A DNA stretch of 64,000 bases from Alphaproteobacteria bacterium. Its GTDB lineage: Bacteria; Pseudomonadota; Alphaproteobacteria; Reyranellales; Reyranellaceae. Below the pieces are notes generated by a model. That model saw only the letters and a list, made by a program, of their open reading frames with translations, made no database searches and was not told the DNA's origin. Shown here in pieces: positions 6,968-16,556 of this stretch; the first letter of the stretch is position 1; the number at the start of each line of letters is the position of its first letter. The translations under genes were made by a program, and so were the position numbers. Location of the stretch: NCBI GenBank assembly GCA_016870115.1, contig VGCH01000008.1:62001-126000 (forward strand), read 5' to 3'.

Positions 6968-9874
6968 ATGGCCAAGTCCAAGACCGCGCCCGCCGTCGTC
7001 GACAAGCCGATGCGGCACCTCTTCCTGATCGACGGGTCGGGCTACATTTTCCGTGCCTATTTCGCGCTGCCGCCGATGAACCGGCCGGACGGCACGCCGG
7101 TCAACGCCGTGCTGGGCTTCGCGCGTATGCTGACCCAGCTGCTGGAAGTTCCCGAGGTCGATCACGTGGCGGTGATCCTCGATGCCGGCCGCACCACTTT
7201 CCGCAACGAGATCTATCCCGAATACAAGGCGCACCGGCCGGAGCCCCCGGAGGATCTGCGACCGCAGTTTCCGCTGATCCGCGAGGCCGCCACCGCGTTC
7301 GGCATGCCCTCGATCGAGCTGCCGGGATTCGAGGCCGACGATCTGATCGCGACCTATGCGCGGCTGGCGCTGGCGGCGGGAGCCCGCTGCACCATCGTGT
7401 CCTCCGACAAGGACCTGATGCAGCTGGTGCGGCCGGGCGTCGAGCTGATGGACCCGATGAAGCAGCGGCGCATCGGGCCAGCCGAAGTGATCGAGAAGTT
7501 CGGCGTCCCGCCGGAGCGCGTGGTCGATGTCCAGGCGCTGGCGGGCGATTCCACCGACAATGTGCCGGGCGTCTCCGGCATCGGGCTGAAGACGGCGGCG
7601 CAGCTCATCACCGAGTATGGCGATCTCGAAACGCTGCTGGCGCGGGCGGGCGAGATCAAACAGCCCAAGCGCCGCGAGGCCCTGCTCACCAACGCCGGCC
7701 TCGCGCGCATTTCGCGCGATCTGGTGCGGCTGCGCGACGACGTCCCGCCGCCGGTCGATCCCGAGACCTTCGACAAGCGCCGGCCCGATCCCAACGTGCT
7801 GCTGCCCTGGCTGGAGACGCAGGGCTTCAACAGCCTGATCCCGCGCTTCACCCGCGAACTGGGGCCCGCCACGGCGCCGGTCGCGGTCGGCAACCCGGCC
7901 GTGACGTCGAGCGCCGAGGCGGCGACCACTGACGCAGCGGCCAGCGCGGAGACACCGGCCGACACGGCGGCCTTCGTGCCCGCCAGCTACGAGCTGATCC
8001 AGGACTTGCCGGCGCTCGAGGCCTTCGTCGCCGAGGCGACGCGGGCCGGCACCGTGGCCTTCGACTGCGAAACCGACGCGCTCGATGCGCTGGGCGCGGG
8101 GCTGGTCGGTGTCTCGATGGCGCTGCTCGATGGGCCCTGGGGCAATGTCGATTCACCCCGTCGGCGCGCGGTCTATGTGCCCCTCGCCCATCGCGCGCCG
8201 GGCGGCGCCCAGGGTGCGCTCGATCTGGGCGGCGGTGGCGAAGCCGCGGGCGATGGCGCCCTGCTGGCGGGTCAGATTCCGATTGCCGAGGCGATCGCGC
8301 GGCTGAAGCCGCTTCTGGAAGATCCCGCCGTGCTGAAGGTTGGCCAGAACATCAAGTACGACATGGCGGTGCTGCGCCGGCACGGCGTCACCATCGCGCC
8401 GGTCGACGACACGATGCTGATCTCCTTCGTGCTCGACGCTGGCTCGCACGGCCACGGCATGGACGAGCTCTCCGAACGGCATCTCGGCCACAGCACCATC
8501 AAGTTCGCCGACGTGGCCGGCTCGGGCCGCAACCAGACGAGCTTCGACCGGGTGGCGCTGGAGCGGGCTCGCGACTACGCCGCCGAAGACGCCGACGTCA
8601 CCATGCAGCTCTGGAAGCGACTGAAGCCCCGGCTCGCGCGCGACCGACTCACGACGCTCTACGAGACCGTCGAACGGCCGCTGATCCCCGTGCTGGCCGA
8701 TATGGAACGCGCCGGCATCAAGGTCGATGTGGCGAAACTGGCCGGCCTCAGCGCCGACTTCGAACGGCGACTGGTCGATCTCGAGCGCGAGGCGCACGCG
8801 ATCGCGGGCCGCGAGTTCAACGTCAATTCGCCGCGCCAGCTGGGCGAGATCCTGTTCGATGAACAAAAGCTGCCGGGGGGCAGGCGCAACAAGACGGGTG
8901 CCTGGTCGACCGACGCCTCGGTGCTGGACGATCTCGCCGCGCAAGGCCACGCGCTGCCGGTGAAGGTGCTGGAGTATCGCCAGCTCGCGAAGCTCAAGAG
9001 CACCTACACCGACGCGCTGGTGCGCGAAGTGAGACCCGCCACGGGCCGCGTCCACACCTCGTACCACATGACCGGCGCCGCGACCGGCCGGCTCGCCTCG
9101 ACCGACCCGAACCTGCAGAACATCCCGGTCCGCACCGAGGAAGGTCGCAAGATCCGCGAGGCGTTCGTCGCCGAACCGGGCCATGCACTGCTGTCGGCCG
9201 ACTACTCGCAGATCGAACTCCGGCTTCTGGCGCATGTGGCGGAGATCGACACGCTCAAGGCCGCGTTCGCGCGCGGCGACGATATCCACGCCATCACCGC
9301 CTCGGAAATGTTCGGCGTGCCCGTGAAGGGCATGGACCCGCTGGTGCGTCGCCGCGCCAAGGCGATCAATTTCGGCATCATCTACGGCATCTCGGCGTTC
9401 GGTCTTGCCGCCCAGCTCGGCATCCCCCAACCCGAGGCGCGCGACTACATCGCGGCCTACTTCAAGCGCTATCCCGGCATCCGCGACTACATGGAACGGA
9501 CCAAGGAGTTCGCCCGCAAGAACGGCTGGGTGGCCACGCCCTTCGGGCGACGCATCCATCTGCGCGGCATCAACGAGAAGAACGCCGGCATGCGCGGCTT
9601 CGCCGAGCGCGCCGCCATCAACGCGCCGCTGCAGGGTGGCGCGGCCGACGTGATCAAGCGGGCGATGATCCGCCTGCCCGGAGTGCTCGCCCGCGAAGGC
9701 TTGGCCGCGCGGATGCTGCTGCAGGTACACGACGAGTTGCTGTTCGAGGTGCCCGAGGCGGAACTCGCGCGCACCGCCGAGGTCGCGCGGCGCACCATGG
9801 AGACTGCCGCGACGCTCTCGGTGCCGCTGACCGTCGAGACCGGTCACGGCGCAACCTGGGCAGCCGCGCATTGA
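6968..9874 (+). CDS. polA: DNA polymerase I
   Basis: Cytosolic 968-residue repair and Okazaki-fragment polymerase with all three domains. The 5'-3' exonuclease covers about residues 16-300 (FLIDGSGYIFRAYFALPP; GFEADDLIATYA). The 3'-5' proofreading domain looks active: FDCETDALD near 364, KVGQNIKYD, and YAAEDADVT with the Tyr-x3-Asp. The polymerase domain has motif A DYSQIELRLLAH near 744, motif B RRRAKAINFGIIYG near 794 and motif C QVHDELLFE near 918. A low-complexity Ala/Thr linker lies at about 300-335. The ATG has an AGGG site upstream. The GST gene follows after 19 nt. Confidence 0.98.
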   Translation: MAKSKTAPAVVDKPMRHLFLIDGSGYIFRAYFALPPMNRPDGTPVNAVLGFARMLTQLLEVPEVDHVAVILDAGRTTFRNEIYPEYKAHRPEPPEDLRPQFPLIREAATAFGMPSIELPGFEADDLIATYARLALAAGARCTIVSSDKDLMQLVRPGVELMDPMKQRRIGPAEVIEKFGVPPERVVDVQALAGDSTDNVPGVSGIGLKTAAQLITEYGDLETLLARAGEIKQPKRREALLTNAGLARISRDLVRLRDDVPPPVDPETFDKRRPDPNVLLPWLETQGFNSLIPRFTRELGPATAPVAVGNPAVTSSAEAATTDAAASAETPADTAAFVPASYELIQDLPALEAFVAEATRAGTVAFDCETDALDALGAGLVGVSMALLDGPWGNVDSPRRRAVYVPLAHRAPGGAQGALDLGGGGEAAGDGALLAGQIPIAEAIARLKPLLEDPAVLKVGQNIKYDMAVLRRHGVTIAPVDDTMLISFVLDAGSHGHGMDELSERHLGHSTIKFADVAGSGRNQTSFDRVALERARDYAAEDADVTMQLWKRLKPRLARDRLTTLYETVERPLIPVLADMERAGIKVDVAKLAGLSADFERRLVDLEREAHAIAGREFNVNSPRQLGEILFDEQKLPGGRRNKTGAWSTDASVLDDLAAQGHALPVKVLEYRQLAKLKSTYTDALVREVRPATGRVHTSYHMTGAATGRLASTDPNLQNIPVRTEEGRKIREAFVAEPGHALLSADYSQIELRLLAHVAEIDTLKAAFARGDDIHAITASEMFGVPVKGMDPLVRRRAKAINFGIIYGISAFGLAAQLGIPQPEARDYIAAYFKRYPGIRDYMERTKEFARKNGWVATPFGRRIHLRGINEKNAGMRGFAERAAINAPLQGGAADVIKRAMIRLPGVLAREGLAARMLLQVHDELLFEVPEAELARTAEVARRTMETAATLSVPLTVETGHGATWAAAH

Positions 9875-9893
9875 GGGAACGGAAGGACACGCG

Positions 9894-10511
9894 ATGAAGA
9901 TCTGGGGTCGGGCGAACTCGATCAACGTGCAGAAGGTGTTGTGGGCAGCCGATGAATGCGGCCTCTCCGTCGAGCGCGTCGATGTCGGCGGCGCTTTCGG
10001 GGGCAACGACCAGAAATGGTACCTCGACATGAATCCCAACGGCGTCGTGCCGACCATCGACGATGGCGGCCGCACGATCTGGGAGAGCAACAGCGCGGTC
10101 CGCTATCTCGCCACCCGCTACGCTCGCGGCTCGCTGTGGTCCGAGGATCCCGGCGAACGGTCGGAGGCCGATCGCTGGATGGATTGGCAGCTCTCGACCG
10201 TGTCGGAGTGCATGCGAGTGATCTTCTGGGGCCTCGTCCGCACGCCGCCGGAGAAGCGCGACATGGCGGCGATCGGTGCCGCCGCGCGCGACGCCGGTAA
10301 GCTCTACGGCCGGCTCGACGCGCATCTCGCGACGCACCGCTACGTGGCGGGCGAACGCTTCACGATGGGTGACATTCCCGTCGGCTGCTTTGCCTATCGT
10401 TACTTCGCGCTCGATGTTGAGCGGCCCGCCCTGCCGCACTTGCGCGCCTGGTACGAACGGCTGATGACGCGGCCCGCCTATGCGCGGCACGTCGCAATCA
10501 AGATGACCTGA
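9894..10511 (+). CDS. Glutathione S-transferase family protein
   Basis: 205-residue cytosolic GST-fold protein. The N-terminal thioredoxin-like domain begins IWGRANSINVQKVLWAADE and includes NPNGVVPTIDD and the glutathione-contact IWESNSAVRYLA. The C-terminal helical domain contains AGERFTMGDIPVG, the conserved N-capping motif of GSTs. Its chemical substrate is unknown. Its last 14 nt overlap the 3' end of the convergent shikimate dehydrogenase-like gene. It is close enough to polA (19 nt) to be co-transcribed. Confidence 0.9.
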   Translation: MKIWGRANSINVQKVLWAADECGLSVERVDVGGAFGGNDQKWYLDMNPNGVVPTIDDGGRTIWESNSAVRYLATRYARGSLWSEDPGERSEADRWMDWQLSTVSECMRVIFWGLVRTPPEKRDMAAIGAAARDAGKLYGRLDAHLATHRYVAGERFTMGDIPVGCFAYRYFALDVERPALPHLRAWYERLMTRPAYARHVAIKMT

Positions 10512-11379
10512 TGTTCCCGTCGCGGCGGGCCTGCGCCTCGAGAAAGGTGGCGCGCATGCTTGCCAGATCGACCTCAAGCCCAGTGAAGAGCCAGAACGCG
10601 TCGGCCGCCTGGTGCACGCACATGCCGCCGCCATCGAGCGTGCGGGCGCCGCGACCAGCCGCTTCGATCAGAAACGCCGTCCGGATGGGCGTGTAGATCG
10701 CGTCGGCGGCCCACTGGTCGGCGCGCAGGACACCCTCGGGCACCGGATTGCCGGCGATCCCCGTCATACCAATAGGTGTTGCGTTCGCGACGCCGGAGGC
10801 GCGGCTGATTTCGGCGGCGAGGTCGTCGGCGACCCGTGCCGCTGCAGGGCCAAATCGCCGTCGAAGATCGGCCATCAGCCCGTCGCGGCGCGCGACGTCG
10901 GTGTCATGCACAACCACTTCCGCAGCACCGAGATCCTTCAGGGCGAAGGCGATAGCGCGGCCGGCGCCGCCTGCGCCCACCACCACGGCGCCGCGTCCTG
11001 CAACAGCCGCCTCTCCCAACCCGTCACGAAAGCTCGCGCGAAACCCCAGACGATCTGTGTTGTAGCCGGTGGCGCGGCCCGCGCCATCGAACACCACCGT
11101 GTTGAACGCTCCGGTCTCAGCGGCGTCGGCCGACAAATCGTCGAGCAGCGGGATCACGGCCTGCTTGCAGGGGAAGGTGATGTTGAGTCCGGCGAATCCT
11201 GCTGTTCGCGCCGCTTCGAAGAGCGCGCGCAAATCGCGACCGACCAGCACATCGAGATCCATCAAGTGGTACAGCCCGCGACGGCCGGCCGCCGCCAGTG
11301 CCGTCTCATGCAGCGCCGGACTCAGCGACTTGCCGATGTTGGCACCAATCAGGCCGATCAATGTGTCGTTGCCGCTCAT
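10498..11379 (-). CDS. Shikimate/quinate 5-dehydrogenase family protein
   Basis: 293-residue NAD(P)-dependent dehydrogenase of the AroE family. The substrate loop is IGKSLSPALHE, with Gly where classic AroE usually has Ser. The catalytic lysine lies in NITFPCKQAVIP, and GYNTDRLGF carries the conserved Asp. The Rossmann motif is VVGAGGAGRAIAFAL, and HQAADAFWLFTG closes the protein. At 293 residues it is slightly longer than biosynthetic AroE (about 270) and resembles the quinate/shikimate-using subgroup. No aro or quinate genes are nearby, so whether it is biosynthetic or catabolic is undecided. Confidence 0.88.
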   Translation of the reverse strand: MSGNDTLIGLIGANIGKSLSPALHETALAAAGRRGLYHLMDLDVLVGRDLRALFEAARTAGFAGLNITFPCKQAVIPLLDDLSADAAETGAFNTVVFDGAGRATGYNTDRLGFRASFRDGLGEAAVAGRGAVVVGAGGAGRAIAFALKDLGAAEVVVHDTDVARRDGLMADLRRRFGPAAARVADDLAAEISRASGVANATPIGMTGIAGNPVPEGVLRADQWAADAIYTPIRTAFLIEAAGRGARTLDGGGMCVHQAADAFWLFTGLEVDLASMRATFLEAQARRDGNIRSS

Positions 11380-11443
11380 CGCTGAGGCGCGACCGCCAGC
11401 GCCTTCCCGAATCCGTAGAGCGTCATGGCAGCGCCTCGCCCAG

Positions 11444-13294
11444 TCACACCAGCCGGTAGACCTCGACCGGCTGGTCGCGTCCCTTCACGTGGCGCATGAC
11501 CGGATCCGGCAGCCGGCCGAGCGCGGACCGATCGGTCGTCGCCTCGATCGTGTCGCCGCTCACCAGCAGCACGACCTCGTCGGTCTCGGACATGAATTCC
11601 TTGCCCATCTGCTCGAAACGCTGCGCCACATTCACGGTGTCGCCCACGACGGTGTAGTTCACCCGCCCCGGTGCCCCGATATTGCCGACGATGGCGCGGC
11701 CCGAGTGCAGCCCGATGCGCAGCCGCACCGGCGCCAGCCCACGCGCGCGGCGCGCGGCATTGTCGTGTCGGACCACCTCGGCAATCACGCGCGCGGCCCG
11801 GATCGCGGCATCGGCATGATCGTTCATTCGGCTTATGCCGCCCCAGACGGCCATCACGCAATCGCCGATGTACTTGTCGATCATGCCCTGTTCCTGCTCG
11901 ATGCAGGCGCCCAGCAGGGCGAAATGGTGGTTGAGGAGGTCGGCCGTCTCCTGCTCCGGCAGATCCTCCGCCTGCGGCGTGAAGGCCACGATGTCGGTGA
12001 ACATCACCGTGACGTCGCGCCGCCGCGAGGCGAGCCCATCCTCGCCCGCCGCCATGAGACGGAACACCAGCCGGCGCGGCACATAGGCACCGAACCACTT
12101 GAGCGCAGCGCGGGCTTTCTCGAGGCTGAGGCCCGCGTCGTCGATCTCCCGCAGGCGCGAGCGATGATCGAGCGGCCGATCGAACTCCAGCCGCTCGATC
12201 GCCTCGGCGGCATCGGTCAACACGCGGATCGAGCGCGCCATGCGCAGGCCGATCAGGAGCGCCAGCAAGGCGGCAATCAGCAGCGACGCGGCACCCACGA
12301 TCGCCCCGTTGGTCAGCCGGTCGAGATCGTCGGTGGCATCCTCGATCGGGAAGTAGCGGCCCACGATCCACGGCTCCGGTCCGTATCCGACCAGCGGGCG
12401 ATAGACGAAAATCCATCGCCGACCCGCGACCTCGATCACGTGCCCGAGATCCCTGAGCGCGCCATCGACGCGAGCGGAACCGGCCCGGGGTCCCCAGATT
12501 CCGGCGAGAACCGGATCGTCGACCTCCGAGAGGCCGGGCAGCGGCTTCTCCTCCGACAGCGCGAGCCCGCGCGGATCGACCAGCCGCCGATGCGCCAGCA
12601 CCTTGTCGCGGCCAGCGAGGATAAAGTAGCGCTCGTCACCACCGCGCGCGGGATCGACGATCAGGCGGGACAGATCACCCACCGCGACGGTGGCCACGAT
12701 GCCGCCGATGAAGGCGTTGTCGATCCGCCGCACCGGCGTTCGCACATTGATGACGGGCTGCAAGAGCAGTGTGTTCCAGAACAGCGCACCCCAGAATGTC
12801 TCGCTGCTCCCCTGAAGCTGGCGGAACCGCTCCAGCCCCTGCGGCATCTCGGCGAGCTCGACAGTATCGCGGATCACCTCCCCCTGCGGATCGCGCGACA
12901 CGCGGTGCAGCTTGAGGTCGAGCGTTCCGAAGGCCGCCGCCGAAACCGCCGGTGCTCGGGTCATCATGACCGCCAGCGCCTCGCGCACGGCGACCGCCGA
13001 CTCGATGTCGATCCGCCCGGCCGCCGCGAGCGCGGCGATCAGCTCGATCTGCTCGGTGACCGGATCGAGCCGGCTGCGCACGAGCTGGATCTCGGCCTCG
13101 ACGCCGCGCCGCGTGCGATCGACCAGCAGCAGCTCGGTGGTTCCGGCAGCGCCAGCAAGGACGGCGATGTAGGCGATACCGGAGATCAGCGAGAGCGCCA
13201 GGAACGCGATCGCGAGCGCCACGATCACCCGCACCCGCCAGTACGGGCGCGATGCGTTCGCGGCAATCGGAACGGAGGCGGCGCGGTCGCTCAC
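11444..13294 (-). CDS. Membrane-bound class III adenylate/guanylate cyclase
   Basis: 616-residue predicted inner-membrane receptor cyclase. An N-terminal membrane segment at about 23-45, a large periplasmic sensor region (about 46-320) and a second membrane segment at about 325-348 are followed by a HAMP-like linker and a class III catalytic domain. Metal-binding aspartates appear in VMFTDIVAFTP and YIGDCVMAVWGG, and the GDTVNVAQRFE motif is present. Such enzymes make cAMP (less often cGMP) in response to external signals. The purine-selecting residues were not firmly assigned, so nucleotide specificity is open. The start is GTG at 13294, 49 nt after the pckA stop, so it may be expressed with pckA. 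Confidence 0.92.
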   Translation of the reverse strand: MSDRAASVPIAANASRPYWRVRVIVALAIAFLALSLISGIAYIAVLAGAAGTTELLLVDRTRRGVEAEIQLVRSRLDPVTEQIELIAALAAAGRIDIESAVAVREALAVMMTRAPAVSAAAFGTLDLKLHRVSRDPQGEVIRDTVELAEMPQGLERFRQLQGSSETFWGALFWNTLLLQPVINVRTPVRRIDNAFIGGIVATVAVGDLSRLIVDPARGGDERYFILAGRDKVLAHRRLVDPRGLALSEEKPLPGLSEVDDPVLAGIWGPRAGSARVDGALRDLGHVIEVAGRRWIFVYRPLVGYGPEPWIVGRYFPIEDATDDLDRLTNGAIVGAASLLIAALLALLIGLRMARSIRVLTDAAEAIERLEFDRPLDHRSRLREIDDAGLSLEKARAALKWFGAYVPRRLVFRLMAAGEDGLASRRRDVTVMFTDIVAFTPQAEDLPEQETADLLNHHFALLGACIEQEQGMIDKYIGDCVMAVWGGISRMNDHADAAIRAARVIAEVVRHDNAARRARGLAPVRLRIGLHSGRAIVGNIGAPGRVNYTVVGDTVNVAQRFEQMGKEFMSETDEVVLLVSGDTIEATTDRSALGRLPDPVMRHVKGRDQPVEVYRLV

Positions 13295-13343
13295 TAGCCC
13301 GTCTTACGGTGCGGCTGTGACGCTGTCACGCCGCGCGGTGGGA

Positions 13344-14978
13344 TCAGGCGGCCGCGCGGATGGCGGCCTGATTGACCTTGCCGTCGACGTGCTTCTCGAA
13401 CTGGCGGAAATTGACCTCGAAGCGCTTCGCGACATCGCGCGCCGCATTGTCGTAGGCCTTCTTGTCCTTCCAGGTGTTCTTGGGGTTCAGCACGTCGCCC
13501 GGCACATCGGGGCACGCGGCCGGTACACGCACGCCGAAATTGGGATCGGCGACCGAGCTGGCCTGGGCCAGACGACCATCGAGCGCGGCGCGCAGCATGG
13601 CGCGGGTGTGCTTGATCGACATGCGCTGGCCGACGCCAAAGCCGCCACCGGACCAGCCGGTGTTCACCAGCCAGCACTTCACATTCTGGCGGGCCATCTT
13701 CTCGCCCAGCATCTTGGCATAGACGGTCGGATGGCGCGGCATGAACGGAGCGCCGAAGCAGGTCGAGAACGTCGCCTGCGGCTCGGTCACGCCCTTCTCG
13801 GTGCCGGCGACGCGCGCTGTGTAGCCCGACAGGAAGTGATACATCGCCTGCTCGGGCGAGAGCTGGCTGATCGGCGGCAACACGCCAAAGGCATCGGCCG
13901 TCAGCATCACGATGTTCTCAGGCGTGCCGGCGATGCCGGTGGCCGAGGTGTTCGGAATGAAGTCGACCGGGTAGCAGGCCCGCGTGTTCTCGGTGTAGCG
14001 ACCATCGTCGAGATCGAGCGCGCCAGTGGCCGGATCGATCACCACGTTCTCCAGCACCGTGCCGAAGCGGCCGGTCGTGGCGTAAATCTCGGGCTCGGAC
14101 TCGGCGCTGAGCTTGATCACCTTGGCGTAGCAGCCACCCTCGAAATTGAAGACCGAGTTCTCGGCCCAGCCATGCTCGTCATCGCCGACCAGTGTGCGCG
14201 ACGGATCGGCCGACAGCGTCGTCTTGCCGGTGCCGGACAGGCCGAAGAAGATCGCGACATCGCCGCGCGCGCCATGATTGGCCGAGGCGTGCATGGGCAG
14301 CACGTTCTTGTCGGGCAGGAGATAGTTCAGGATCGTGAAGACCGACTTCTTGATCTCACCGGCATACCAGGTCCCGCAGATCGCGACGACGCGATCGGTG
14401 AAGTTCACGACCACGGCGCAGTCCGACGCCGTGCCGTCGATCGCCGGATCGGCCTGGAACCCCGGCAGATGGAGGATGGTGAAATCGGGCGTGAAGCCGG
14501 CGAGGTCCCCGACGACCGGCCGCAGGAACATGTTGCGGGCGAAGAGATTGTGCCAGGCGGTCTCGTTGATCACCCGCACACCGATGCGGTGCGCGGGATC
14601 CGCGCCGGCCCAGCAGTCGCGCACGAAGAGATCGCGCCGCTGGGCGTAGGCCATCATGCGATTGTAGAGACCGCGATAGCGGTCGGCCGAGATCGGTTTG
14701 TTGGTCTTGCCCCAGTCGACACGCGGCTTGGTGCCCTCGTCCTCGACGAAGAACTTGTCGTTGGGCGAACGGCCGGTGTGGATGCCGGTGCGCACCACCA
14801 GCGCGCCGCCGTCCGCGACCTGGCCTTCGCCCCGCCGCACCGCCTGCTCGTAGAGCGCGGGCACGGACAGGTTCCAGTAGACGTTGCTGGCGTGTTTGAG
14901 GCCGAGCGCCTCGATACCGGACTTGGGAACGACGAGACCCGCCTGATGCACGGCGACTACTCCCGGATGGTTTTCCAT
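13344..14978 (-). CDS. pckA: Phosphoenolpyruvate carboxykinase (ATP)
   Basis: 544-residue gluconeogenic enzyme converting oxaloacetate and ATP to PEP, CO2 and ADP. The ATP-type signature is complete: RTGIHTGRSPNDKF, WYAGEIKKS, the kinase-1a P-loop FFGLSGTGKTTLS, the metal site LVGDDEHGW, and FGAPFMPRHP. The ATG at 14978 is used. A TTG at 14987 is also in frame, and which is used is unclear because the ribosome site is weak. A 7-bp GC hairpin sits just upstream. The nucleotide cyclase gene lies 49 nt downstream on the same strand. In relatives pckA is often near chvI-chvG, which also holds here. Confidence 0.97.
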   Translation of the reverse strand: MENHPGVVAVHQAGLVVPKSGIEALGLKHASNVYWNLSVPALYEQAVRRGEGQVADGGALVVRTGIHTGRSPNDKFFVEDEGTKPRVDWGKTNKPISADRYRGLYNRMMAYAQRRDLFVRDCWAGADPAHRIGVRVINETAWHNLFARNMFLRPVVGDLAGFTPDFTILHLPGFQADPAIDGTASDCAVVVNFTDRVVAICGTWYAGEIKKSVFTILNYLLPDKNVLPMHASANHGARGDVAIFFGLSGTGKTTLSADPSRTLVGDDEHGWAENSVFNFEGGCYAKVIKLSAESEPEIYATTGRFGTVLENVVIDPATGALDLDDGRYTENTRACYPVDFIPNTSATGIAGTPENIVMLTADAFGVLPPISQLSPEQAMYHFLSGYTARVAGTEKGVTEPQATFSTCFGAPFMPRHPTVYAKMLGEKMARQNVKCWLVNTGWSGGGFGVGQRMSIKHTRAMLRAALDGRLAQASSVADPNFGVRVPAACPDVPGDVLNPKNTWKDKKAYDNAARDVAKRFEVNFRQFEKHVDGKVNQAAIRAAA

Positions 14979-14988
14979 GAACGACAAA

Positions 14989-15005
14989 GGCGGGGGTTCC
15001 CCGCC
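14989..15005. promoter_or_regulatory. GC-rich hairpin immediately upstream of pckA
   Basis: A perfect 7-bp stem (GGCGGGG / CCCCGCC) with a 3-nt loop ends about 10 nt before the pckA ATG, where a ribosome site would be expected. It could dampen translation initiation. The rest of 14979-15126 shows nothing else that is clear. Confidence 0.4.
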
Positions 15006-15126
15006 ACGGCCGCCTTATGCGCCAAGATTTGGGGCTTTTACAGGGCCGGCAATGGTCCGCGACACATAGACTTGAGTATCATGTGGATCAGCCTTCGCAG
15101 GCGCGAAGCCATGTCGCGCTGCAAAA

Positions 15127-15861
15127 TCAGCCGGCGCGGGCGCGGGCAACCAGTGAAATCAGGGCTTTGCGCGCCTGATCGGGGTCTTCCACCGGCTGAT
15201 CAAAGGCCAGGCGAGCGACCGTCCCCTCCCGGCGCAGATCCAGGCCCTCACTGTCTATTCCGGTCATGCGCCAGCCGGTTCCCGGACGGCCGAGTAGCCG
15301 CCCGGCATAGAGATCGAGGGCGGCGGCGTGGTCCTCGTTCATGTGTCCGACAATGTCGGCTTCCGCCTCGACCAGAGCCGGCGGCGGTGGCGCCGGCACG
15401 AGTTCGTCCGCCGCAAGCCAGCGAATGCGGCCAAAGCCGCCCACCAGGTGGGCGCGTTCGAGGTTCACGCGCCAGAACGCGAAGTCACCAAAGTCGGCGT
15501 AGAGGGCCGCGTCCGGGTGACGCGCGAGAAAGCGCGCACGCAGCCGCGGAGTGGGGTCGGGCGCGGCGCGGCCGAGCAGCGTGACGCGCGGGCCGGTGAG
15601 CGGCTGGGCGAGCCCCGCGGTGCCATCGACCAGCAACGAGACACGGCCGTCCGACGCCATCGCGCGTGTGTGCTCGGCGAGCCGGCTGACCAGCAGGATC
15701 GGCGACAGATCGTGATCGACGGCCATCAGCACGAGCGAGGCATAGGGCCAGGCGGCGGCACTCTCAGCCGGCAAGGCACTGGCGAGCGACGCGCGATCGG
15801 CGCCGCGCACCAGCGCGCGCACTTCGCGGACCATCGACTCATTGGTCCCCGACGCGGTCAC
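15127..15861 (-). CDS. HugZ-family haem-utilisation protein (PNPOx-like fold)
   Basis: 244-residue protein with an N-terminal split-barrel flavin-reductase-like domain (ALASALPAESAAAWPYASLVLMA onward, within residues 25-150) and a C-terminal DUF2470-type domain marked by HMNEDHAAALDLYA. Members include HugZ/HutZ haem oxygenases, while others bind flavin or haem without proven activity. It starts at a GTG 6 nt after the HPr stop, so it ends the chvI-chvG-hprK-rapZ-EIIA-HPr operon. That placement is unexpected for a haem enzyme and may indicate a regulatory or redox role. An internal ATG at 15834 is an alternative start. Confidence 0.82.
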   Translation of the reverse strand: MTASGTNESMVREVRALVRGADRASLASALPAESAAAWPYASLVLMAVDHDLSPILLVSRLAEHTRAMASDGRVSLLVDGTAGLAQPLTGPRVTLLGRAAPDPTPRLRARFLARHPDAALYADFGDFAFWRVNLERAHLVGGFGRIRWLAADELVPAPPPPALVEAEADIVGHMNEDHAAALDLYAGRLLGRPGTGWRMTGIDSEGLDLRREGTVARLAFDQPVEDPDQARKALISLVARARAG

Positions 15862-15867
15862 GACAGC

Positions 15868-16155
15868 TCAATCCTCGCCGAACTTGCCCTCGACCAGGGC
15901 GGAGACGGCGGCCATGGCCTCGGCGGCCTGGCGGCCGGAGCAGACAACCTCGATCTCGGTGCCGATGCCGGCGGTCAGCATCATCAGCCCCATGATGGAG
16001 AGGCCCGATACTTCCTGGCCCTTGCACGCGACGCGTACTGTGGCGTCGAACTGGCCGGCGGTACGCACGAACTTGGCGGCGGCGCGGGCGTGTAGGCCGC
16101 GTTTGTTTGCGATCGGCAGCGTGCGGCGCAGGCCGGCAATCGCGGCGTCGGTCAC
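15868..16155 (-). CDS. ptsH: HPr phosphocarrier protein
   Basis: 95-residue HPr of a regulatory phosphotransferase chain. His22 in the KRGLHARAAAKF motif is the EI phosphorylation site. The serine in SGLSIMGLMML (about residue 53) matches the HPr-kinase site, consistent with hprK three genes upstream. There is no sugar permease nearby, so the role is regulatory, as in alphaproteobacterial PTS-Ntr-like systems. The gene starts with GTG overlapping the EIIA stop by 4 nt. EI (ptsP) is not in the window. Confidence 0.94.
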   Translation of the reverse strand: MTDAAIAGLRRTLPIANKRGLHARAAAKFVRTAGQFDATVRVACKGQEVSGLSIMGLMMLTAGIGTEIEVVCSGRQAAEAMAAVSALVEGKFGED

Positions 16156-16556
16156 GACGCCTCCTTGGCGAGCACGCGCGAGGCGACGGCGATGTACTTG
16201 CGGCCGGCTTCCTGGGCGGCACGGACCGCCTCGGCCAGCGGTCGCTCGCGCATGCTGGCGAGCTTGACCAGCATCGGCAGGTTCATGCCGGCCAGCACCT
16301 CGACGCGCGCGTGGTCCATGATCGAAATGGCGAGATTGGACGGCGTGCCGCCGAACATGTCGGTCAGCACGATGGTGCCCTCGCCCGTGTCGCAGGCCCG
16401 CACGCAGGCGAGGATCTCGGCCCGGCGTTTTTCCATGTCGTCCTCGGGGCCGATGCAGACGGCCGAGACGCTCTCCTGCTTGCCGACCACATGCTCAAGC
16501 GCCAACGAGAATTCCCGCGCGAGATTGCCGTGCGTCACGAGGACGATCCCGATCAT
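16152..16556 (-). CDS. PTS EIIA component, mannose family
   Basis: 134-residue single-domain EIIA-Man protein. The phosphorylatable histidine is His9 in IGIVLVTHGN, and the FGGTPSNLA stretch after VLTDM is diagnostic for the ManX-type fold. No EIIB, EIIC or EIID partner is present, which is normal for alphaproteobacterial regulatory EIIA-Man proteins encoded with HPr and short HprK. It overlaps rapZ upstream and HPr downstream by 4 nt each, so translation is probably coupled. Confidence 0.92.
   Translation of the reverse strand: MIGIVLVTHGNLAREFSLALEHVVGKQESVSAVCIGPEDDMEKRRAEILACVRACDTGEGTIVLTDMFGGTPSNLAISIMDHARVEVLAGMNLPMLVKLASMRERPLAEAVRAAQEAGRKYIAVASRVLAKEAS

Noticed and set aside
11069-13297. 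742-residue plus-strand open frame
   Set aside because: It lies antisense to the class III cyclase and has the His/Arg/Asp-rich, motif-free composition of high-GC shadow frames.
13317-15584. 755-residue plus-strand open frame
   Set aside because: Antisense to pckA and hugZ, whose motifs are complete; the frame shows no domain.
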